DNA of 64,000 nucleotides, taken from Erodium maritimum. Its lineage: Eukaryota > Streptophyta > Magnoliopsida > Geraniales > Geraniaceae. The stretch covers positions 64,500,336 to 64,564,335 of the forward strand of contig OY997592.1 in assembly GCA_963921825.1 (NCBI GenBank). Reading direction: 5' to 3'. A program made the position numbers and the translations under genes. The notes beneath the pieces are model-generated. The model saw nothing but the letters and a program-made list of their open reading frames with translations. It was not told where the DNA came from and searched no databases. Shown here piece after piece: positions 58,802 through 64,000 of the stretch; position 1 is the stretch's first letter, and every line of letters starts with the position of its first letter.

Positions 58802-58870
58802 CCCCGTCTAGTCCCTGCCTAACGTTTAGGAGTCCTCGACGTCCGACTAGCGCCTAACGCCATTTATAAC
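58802..58870. repeat. 'gcctaggccccgtctag' repeat, R1 copy
   Basis: About 70 bp built of gcctaa/gcctagg and gactagcgcctaacgcc words, matched at 61538-61612 in R2. It directly truncates the gene copy that follows on the minus strand. It looks like the end of an unclassified transposon. Confidence 0.5.
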
Positions 58871-58874
58871 CATG

Positions 58875-59310
58875 TTACTTATTGATACCAACAGAAATAT
58901 ACTTTTACGTGGATTCGTCGACGATAGACGTAGAGCCCAGAGGTTCTGAGCCCGGATTCGTCGGCGCACACCCGGACCTTCCTCCCTGCACACCCCGGAG
59001 CTTCCTCCCGGTACTCCCCCGGAGCTTCCTACCGGCACCCCAGAGCTTCCTCCCCCTACATGTTTTGGCCTCCGCTAGAACCTCCAGGACCACCAGAAGA
59101 TAGTTGCTTCTTCAACAGAGAGGAGCTCCTCGCCGCCTTCGCATCCACCGCTTTCCTCTTTGTTGAGCGGTTGGGCAGGATCTGGCTCTGTGTCTCGGTA
59201 GTTTCTCCCTTCTTGGACCAGCTTTGGGTCACCACCAAGCGGATCTCGCTCTGGGTTTTGCCTCCTTCATCTTTCTCCTTACTTCTGGTCACTCGCACCA
59301 GGTCTGGGTT
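58875..59310 (-). pseudogene. Unknown family, copy 2 (truncated)
   Basis: The minus strand from 59298 reads MRVTRSKEKDEGGKTQSEIR and then TTETQSQILPNRSTKRKA. The latter matches copy 1 (ADTQSPILPTLSRKRKA) and copy 3 (TTETQSQILP). A Gly-rich part with several frame changes follows, then AQNLWALRLSSTNPRK (copy 1: GHNLRALRQSTTNSNE). Similarity stops at the 'gcctaggcc' repeat, so the C-terminal domain is missing. The true N-terminus (MAP.KRQ...) and the promoter are also lost, through a deletion near 59298-59320 compared with copy 3. Not functional. Confidence 0.75.
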
Positions 59311-59559
59311 ACCCGCGACCCACCCATGGTAGGAACAATTCAGAACTAACCATTTATTACTACCACACCAAAATGGATTGATCTATTTCACAATAAGATA
59401 AAAATCCTTAATGACACCCCTCCACCAACCATTTACTACTACACTAAGTTGGATTGAACTATTTCACAATCAGAAAAAAAATTCCAAATGCACCCCTTCT
59501 CCATCCTCAAATTAATATTAATATTTGATTTTAATATTAAAGAAATAATTAATAATTTT

Positions 59560-59875
59560 AAAATTATTGAAATGGTAGGTTTTGAAAATTTGATTGGTCT
59601 AAAGGGGTATTTTTGACTTTTTATCTATTTTTAAGTTCAGACCTTCCAATGACATGATTCTGAAAATTTGAGTGATAGTTAGGGGTATTATGGACATTTT
59701 ACTTATTTTCATCAAAAGTTAACAGAAAGTTAACGGTTGGGTATTAAATTGTTATTAAATGTTTGGTTTAGGTATGAAAGTGCAAAAAAAAATTGTTAGG
59801 GTATTATACTGAAATTAAACGTTTGGTAAGGTATCATACTGAAAATTTTCCTAATTAATATTCATACAAAAGAAT
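59560..59875. mobile_element. Single end of a MULE related to MULE-3
   Basis: The words 'cctaatta', 'cgtttggtaaggtatcatac', 'gttaacagaaagttaacgg' and 'ttgagtgatagttaggggta' match the right inverted repeat of MULE-3 at moderate identity. No partner end lies nearby, so this is a deletion relic. Confidence 0.6.
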
Positions 59876-60048
59876 ATAATTGCTAGCAATACAAACAAAG
59901 ATTCTCGGTACATGTTTTTTTTTTCACAGTATACATTTATTATTAATGATAAGTCGTTAATTATAGCATAGTGATTATTTTTTGTCTTGTATATTAGAAA
60001 AAATAATTTATTTTGAATTTTTTTATTATTATATATATTTTTTAATTA

Positions 60049-61503
60049 GGGTAAATTACAAATGCATACCCTTAAGTATGCCCGTTTAACCGATGCATAC
60101 CCTTAAGTTTGAACTTAACCGATGCATACCCTAACGTTTCGTTTATTAACAGCCCCTTCCGTCAGTTGGTTCTGTCTATTTACTGTTCATTTTTCAAAAA
60201 TACCCAAACTGCCCTTAATCCTGTTCATTTTTTATATTTTTAAAATCAAAATTAAATTAATAAACAATAAATAAACAAATACATATATTCCTAAACCTAG
60301 TTCTCTTCTCACACTTTCTCATTCTCGTTCTCAACTCAACAACGACGGCGAGGTCAAGGCATGAGCAGCTCTTCTTCATCGTGTTTGAGCTCAAGTCTCT
60401 TCTTCATCGTGCTCTTCTGCTCCAAGACCTTCTCCGGCGAGACCACAGCAAGCAAGTCGCCGATGAACCCAGATCTGGAGTTCCTCGACCATGAAGGTAC
60501 ACGAACGGGTCGATGGATTTTTTTTTCTTACCATCCCGGCGTCGTGGGAGGAGCTGACAGTATCGACCTCGGCTTCTCCATCCCTCAAACCCCTCTCTTT
60601 CCTTTCTTCTTCTCCAAAACATTACCCGGCATATTCAAGGCTTGCGGCGGCTGGGTTCAAGGCTTGTTCTTCGCTGCAAAATCTGGCGTTTGCTGAATTT
60701 TGGGGGTTTGCTAATTTTTTTGGGTTTTGCTGAAATTGGGTGTAAGAGTTGGATTAGGGGTTTAAAGCTGTTAATACTGGGGGAATTGTGGTTTGGAAAA
60801 AATCGAGAAGTAATGGATGAACAAGGCTTTGGAAGATTGCATCTTGTTTTGGAACAAGAGGGCGTTGATGAACAATTAATCAGTTTTCCGAATTTAGAGT
60901 AAAAGAAAAAATAATAAATTTGTAAAAAGTAAGGTAAAAGAACTATTAAATTAATAATTTTGGTTTTTTAAAAATAATTCAATTTAGATCTAATTTTTTT
61001 AAAATTAAATAAAAACAGAATTATTTTAATTTCTGAAATAAAAAATAATTAACAAAAATGAAAGAAACAAAAAAATAAAGAAAAAGAAATATATAAAAAT
61101 AAAATTGTTTTTTATAAACAAAATATATTTTTAAAAATTATTTATATATATATTTTTAAAATTAAAATTTCAAATTTCAAAAAACAAAATTAGAATTAAA
61201 AAATAATTTAAATTAAAATTTGAAATTTGAAAATTAAAAAAATAATCAAAGAAAAGGAATTAAGAATAAAGAATAAAAAAATTAGTTAAAGAAAAAGAAT
61301 GGCATGACTGTGTAATATTGATAGATAGTTGAGGGCAGTATTGGTATTTTTGAAAAAGTGAACAGTAAACAGACGGATCTGACTGACGGAAGGGGTTTTC
61401 TGTTAATAAACGAAACGTTAGGGTATGCATCGGTTAAGTTCAAACTTAAGGGTATGCATCGGTTAAACGGGCATACTTAAGGGTATGCATTTGTAATTTA
61501 CCC
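60049..61503. mobile_element. MULE-like DNA transposon (MULE-4) with gene-like cargo
   Basis: The ends gggtaaattacaaatgcata and its inverted copy form repeats of about 170 bp, almost perfect over the first 100 bp. A perfect 9-bp target duplication, ttttaatta, lies at 60040-60048 and 61504-61512. Within each repeat the phrase 'cgatgcatacccttaag' recurs two to three times. The cargo (60300-60900) is followed by 400 bp of AT-rich DNA. No transposase; non-autonomous and apparently young. Confidence 0.9.
60300..60902 (+). other. Gene-like cargo of MULE-4 (possible captured first exons)
   Basis: After a pyrimidine-rich leader (ctcacactttctcattctcg) an ATG at 60361 opens 111 codons (MSSSSSSCLSSSLFFIVLFC...), Ser-rich with a hydrophobic stretch SLFFIVLFC near residue 12 that could act as a signal anchor. 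A second frame, 60642-60902, is open for 86 codons and ends GVDEQLISFPNLE. The switch from GC-rich coding-like to T-rich text near 60700 resembles an exon-intron border. I recognise no family. Either a transduplicated host gene start or sequence native to this MULE family. Confidence 0.4.
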
Positions 61504-61537
61504 TTTTAATTATTAAAAAAAATAATAAATGAAATCT

Positions 61538-61612
61538 GCCTAGGCCCCGTCTAGTCCCCGCCTAACGCCTAGGAGGCCTCGTCGTCCGACTAGCGCCTAA
61601 CGCCATTTACAA
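61538..61612. repeat. 'gcctaggccccgtctag' repeat, R2 copy
   Basis: Counterpart of 58802-58870, with the words gcctaggccccgtctag and gcctaacgcctaggagg. It again directly abuts the truncated gene copy. Confidence 0.5.
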
Positions 61613-61614
61613 CC

Positions 61615-62266
61615 ATGTTCCTTACTGATACCACCAGAAATATACTTACGAGGATTCGTCGGCGATAGTCGTAGAGCCCGGAGGTTGTGGGCAACCAGGT
61701 TAGGGTGTTTCGGATTTGCTACCTGGTTCACGAGTTTGGTCACTACTAAAACCAACTATAACTTTACAGTTTGATGTGCGTGCCTACCCTCCAGTTCAGC
61801 TCTCAGATGTACATGAGGTCCTCCTCCCACTCCTCCTCCTCCCGGCGCACCCCCAGAGCTTCCTCCCGGCACCTCGGAGCTTTCTCCCCCTGCATGTTTT
61901 GGCCTCCGCTAAAACCTCCAGGACCACCAGAAGATAGTTGCTTCTTCAACAGAGAGGAGCTCATCGCCGCCTCCGCATCCACCGCTTTCCTCTTTCTTGA
62001 GCGGCTGGGCAGGATCTGGCTCTGTGTCTCGGTAGTTTCTCCCTTCTTGGACTAGCTTCGTGTCACTACCGAGCGGATCTCGCTCTGGGTCTTGCCTGCT
62101 TCAGCTTTCTGCTGCTTCTGGTCACTTGCACCGTGCATGAGGAGGGACTCCGGGTCTGGGTCTTCGTCTCGTCTTGGGCTTCACTTCCGACCATGGCATT
62201 TCGACTTCGAGTAACCCTCGTTGCCGCACTTGGCTCTGGCTCAGCTTGCCTTTTATGGGGTGCCAT
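61615..62266 (-). pseudogene. Unknown family, copy 3 (5' part only)
   Basis: The minus strand starts MAPHKRQAEPEPSAATRVTR at 62266 and continues DETKTQTRSPSS (copy 1: DETKTHQVSRS). After a frame change comes TTETQSQILPSRSRKRKAVD, then SLLKKQLSSGGPGGFSGGQN and, in further frames, VAHNLRALRLSPTNPRKYIS. It is cut at the 'gcctaggcc' repeat about 20 codons into the C-terminal domain, at the same place as copy 2, so the truncation happened before the segment was duplicated. Its promoter region is kept. It gives the best view of the ancestral N-terminus, which copy 1 has in disturbed form. Confidence 0.75.
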
Positions 62267-62460
62267 TGAACCCTAGTTCTTCTTAGTGAACAGAGTGAGC
62301 TAGAGAGAGACAGCTAGGGGAGAGAAGAGAGGGTGAGACAAGACGCATAAAACCTTAATTCTTGGTGAACAGAGACCCAGTGTGAGAGAGAGCTAATAAG
62401 AGAGCAGATGGTGAGACAAGACGCGTAAAGGGTAAATGGTACTGATGCTTTTTCCGTTTT
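62267..62460 (-). promoter_or_regulatory. Leader/promoter region of copy 3, internally duplicated
   Basis: On the minus strand 'cgtcttgtctcacc' occurs twice about 100 bp apart, each followed by pyrimidine-rich 'ctctctcta'-like sequence and then aagaa(t/c)...agggtt before the ATG. The same kind of leader, in a single copy, precedes copy 1 (52170-52245), so promoter and leader travelled with the gene. Confidence 0.55.
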
Positions 62461-62680
62461 TTCATAAGGACACAGTCTTGTTACTCTTGTTACCCGCGAC
62501 CCACCTATGGTAGGAACAATCCAGGACTAACCATTTATTACTACCACACCAAAATGGATTGATCTGTTTCACAATCAGATAAAAATCCTTAATCACACCC
62601 CTTCTCCAACGATTTACTACTACACTAAATTGGATTGAACTATTTCACAATCTAGAAAAAATTCCAAATGCACCCCTTGC

Positions 62681-62895
62681 AATGACATTCCGAGTATAGA
62701 GGAGAAATCTATTGAGAACCACTCTTAACATAGGAACTGTGAAAACCAATCCTAGCCACACACATTTAAGATCCAAGATTCACCATGATACCACATCATC
62801 ATCTCAATTCTAACATAGTTCACGCCACTTTCATCTATTCACACACAAGCAAGGGCATAATTGTAATAGCATGGTGTCATGTGGACAATTGTCCA
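62681..62895. other. Spacer, nothing recognised
   Basis: Unique-looking AT-rich sequence beyond R2. It contains a short palindrome, ggacaattgtcc, at 62883-62894 next to the start of the terminal inverted-repeat element. Confidence 0.5.
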
Positions 62896-62899
62896 TTTT

Positions 62900-63892
62900 T
62901 TTCTACCAATTCACTAATTTAATATTTCCCGATTCGTTTGAACTACGATTAACTTCAAACTTGCGCCAATATTTTTCTTTTTTCAAGGGCTTTAAATCAA
63001 GATCAGTCATGAATATATTTTGAAGCACGAAAATAAAAATTTATATCAAGGTGATAAAAATAATGTTGAGCGTTGATAAATCTTCACTAATAAATGTTTT
63101 ATATCGGAGTACCAAACTAGTGCTAAATGTTGATAAAAAAACATGTAATGAGGTGATAAGAAACAAATAATTAGGTGATAAAAACCATTTTCAATTTTGA
63201 TAATAAGTGTGATACACTAGAGTTTAACGTTGATAAAAAAACTTGTGATGAAGTGATAAAAAACACGTAATTCAATGATAAATCTAGTGTTTAGTGTTGA
63301 TAAAACTGGTGTTCATAAAAAGCATGTGATGAGATGATAAAAGTCATGATCAGTTTTGGAGAATGAGGTGATAAAACCAGTGTAAAGTGTTGATAAAAAC
63401 AGGGTAAAGTGTTGATAAACACAGAGCAAAGTGTGGATAAAAATTACCCATATATAATTCCTTTAAAAGCTAGCCCCGAAATAAATAAAAAAAATTCGTG
63501 TTTCAAAAAAACATGTGATGGGGGTGATAAAACACACGTAATTTGAATGATAAACATAGTGTTTAGTGTTGATAAAACTAGTGTTCATATAAAGCACGCG
63601 ATGAGGTGATAAAATCATGATCAGTTCTGGAAAATGAGGTGATAAAACCAGTGTAAAGTGTTGATAAAACAAGTGTAAAAGTGTTGATAAATCCAGAGCA
63701 AAGTGTTGATAAAAATTACCCTGATTTTTTTTTAAAAAAATCTACCCCGAAATAATTTTTTTTCGTGCTTCAAAATATATTCATGACTGATCTTGATTGA
63801 AAGCCCTTAAAAAAACAAAACTAATGGCGCAAGTTTGAAGCCAATCGGAGTTCAAACGAAGCGGGAAAAATTAAATTAGTGAATTGGTTAAA
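62900..63892. mobile_element. Inverted-repeat element with 'gttgataaa' array, unclassified
   Basis: The first and last ~130 bp are inverted copies: left 'accaattcactaatttaat', 'caaacttgcgccaat', 'gatcagtcatgaatatattt'; right their complements ending 'aaattagtgaattggtt'. The inside is almost entirely words such as gtgttgataaa, gaggtgataaaa and cagtgtaaag. It includes two longer direct copies at about 63360-63455 and 63630-63720, and an internal partial copy of the end sequence (ccccgaaataaa) near 63475. No coding content; target duplication not found. A MULE-type or Helitron-unrelated MITE origin is possible. Confidence 0.65.
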
Positions 63893-64000
63893 AAAAATAA
63901 TATGATAGTTTTACTAAAAAGCCCTTACCACTTACTAAAAAGTGCTGTTTTTTTGCAGTCAACTACTCAATTGCATCTCATTCATTCATTCCTAAAATGG

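Larger units (their letters stand above)
56575..59500. repeat. Segmental duplication unit R1 (interrupted by LINE-4)
   Basis: The parts at 56575-56630 and 58702-59500 match, in order, unit R2 at about 59940-60048 and 61504-62680. Shared parts are 'gataagtcgttaattatagc', 'ttgtcttgtatattag', a block reading 'gtctagtcc(c/t)(c/t)gcctaacg', a truncated gene copy and 'acccgcgacccacc(c/t)atgg'. In R1 the block is split by LINE-4; in R2 by MULE-4. Confidence 0.8.
59940..62680. repeat. Segmental duplication unit R2 (interrupted by MULE-4)
   Basis: Second copy of the block described at 56575-59500, with parts at about 59940-60048 and 61504-62680. It keeps the 5' end and promoter of the gene copy that R1 has lost. 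Confidence 0.8.

Noticed and set aside
61643-61650. Splice donor (cgtaagta) ending the first exon of copy 3
   Set aside because: Copy 1 reads straight through the equivalent position (NSNEFISVG against NPRKYISGG), so the gtaagt is coding sequence, not an intron start.

Overview
This window is nuclear DNA of a flowering plant, most likely a eudicot. The evidence is the mix of Ty1/Copia elements primed by initiator-Met tRNA, Gypsy-type long terminal repeats, hAT and Mutator-like (MULE) transposons, plant L1 LINEs whose ORF1 carries an RRM fold, a plant-type nucleoredoxin gene and short GT-AG introns. I could not name the species. About 85-90% of the window is transposable-element sequence, mostly nested. 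Coordinates and difference counts were read by eye.

Left third (1-20.6 kb): one nest. A plus-strand L1 LINE forms the base (946-12279). It is broken by an LTR element running off the left edge, a MULE with a gene-like cargo (2020-3828), a Copia element (5690-10931) and a 5'-truncated minus-strand LINE (11518-11959). A second Copia (12280-20644) sits in the LINE's poly(A) tail. Its right LTR holds a retroposon (16835-20555), which holds a solo LTR (17669-20195). The first Copia is flanked by a 374-bp direct duplication of the LINE instead of a 5-bp target duplication, the strangest structure in the window.

Middle (20.6-47.8 kb): LINE ORF1 and Gypsy remnants, a small hAT (24896-25622), then the clearest host gene. 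This is a two-exon nucleoredoxin-like gene (26740-28522) with no CxxC redox centre and a late frame break. Next come a gag-only miniature LTR element (28874-30315) and a Copia (30485-36417). A minus-strand DUF1295 / steroid-5-alpha-reductase-like gene follows, cut in two by a hAT now 9.2 kb long (36712-45923). Inside that hAT are another hAT, a 2.7-kb solo LTR, an ORF1-only LINE and a GC-rich retroposon.

Right third (47.8-64 kb): another long solo LTR (47835-50642), then a family of three related genes of unknown function. One copy is long (52246-53523). Two are truncated, on the minus strand, inside a tandem segmental duplication whose two units were hit independently by an ORF1-only LINE (56631-58701) and by a MULE with cargo (60049-61503). 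More MULE ends, a possible solo Copia LTR, tandem repeats and an AT-rich inverted-repeat element with a 'gttgataaa' array (62.9-63.9 kb) complete the window.

The window encodes no pathway. Its interest lies in how the elements inserted, what they carry, and the small unknown gene family. No rRNA, tRNA or CRISPR was seen.
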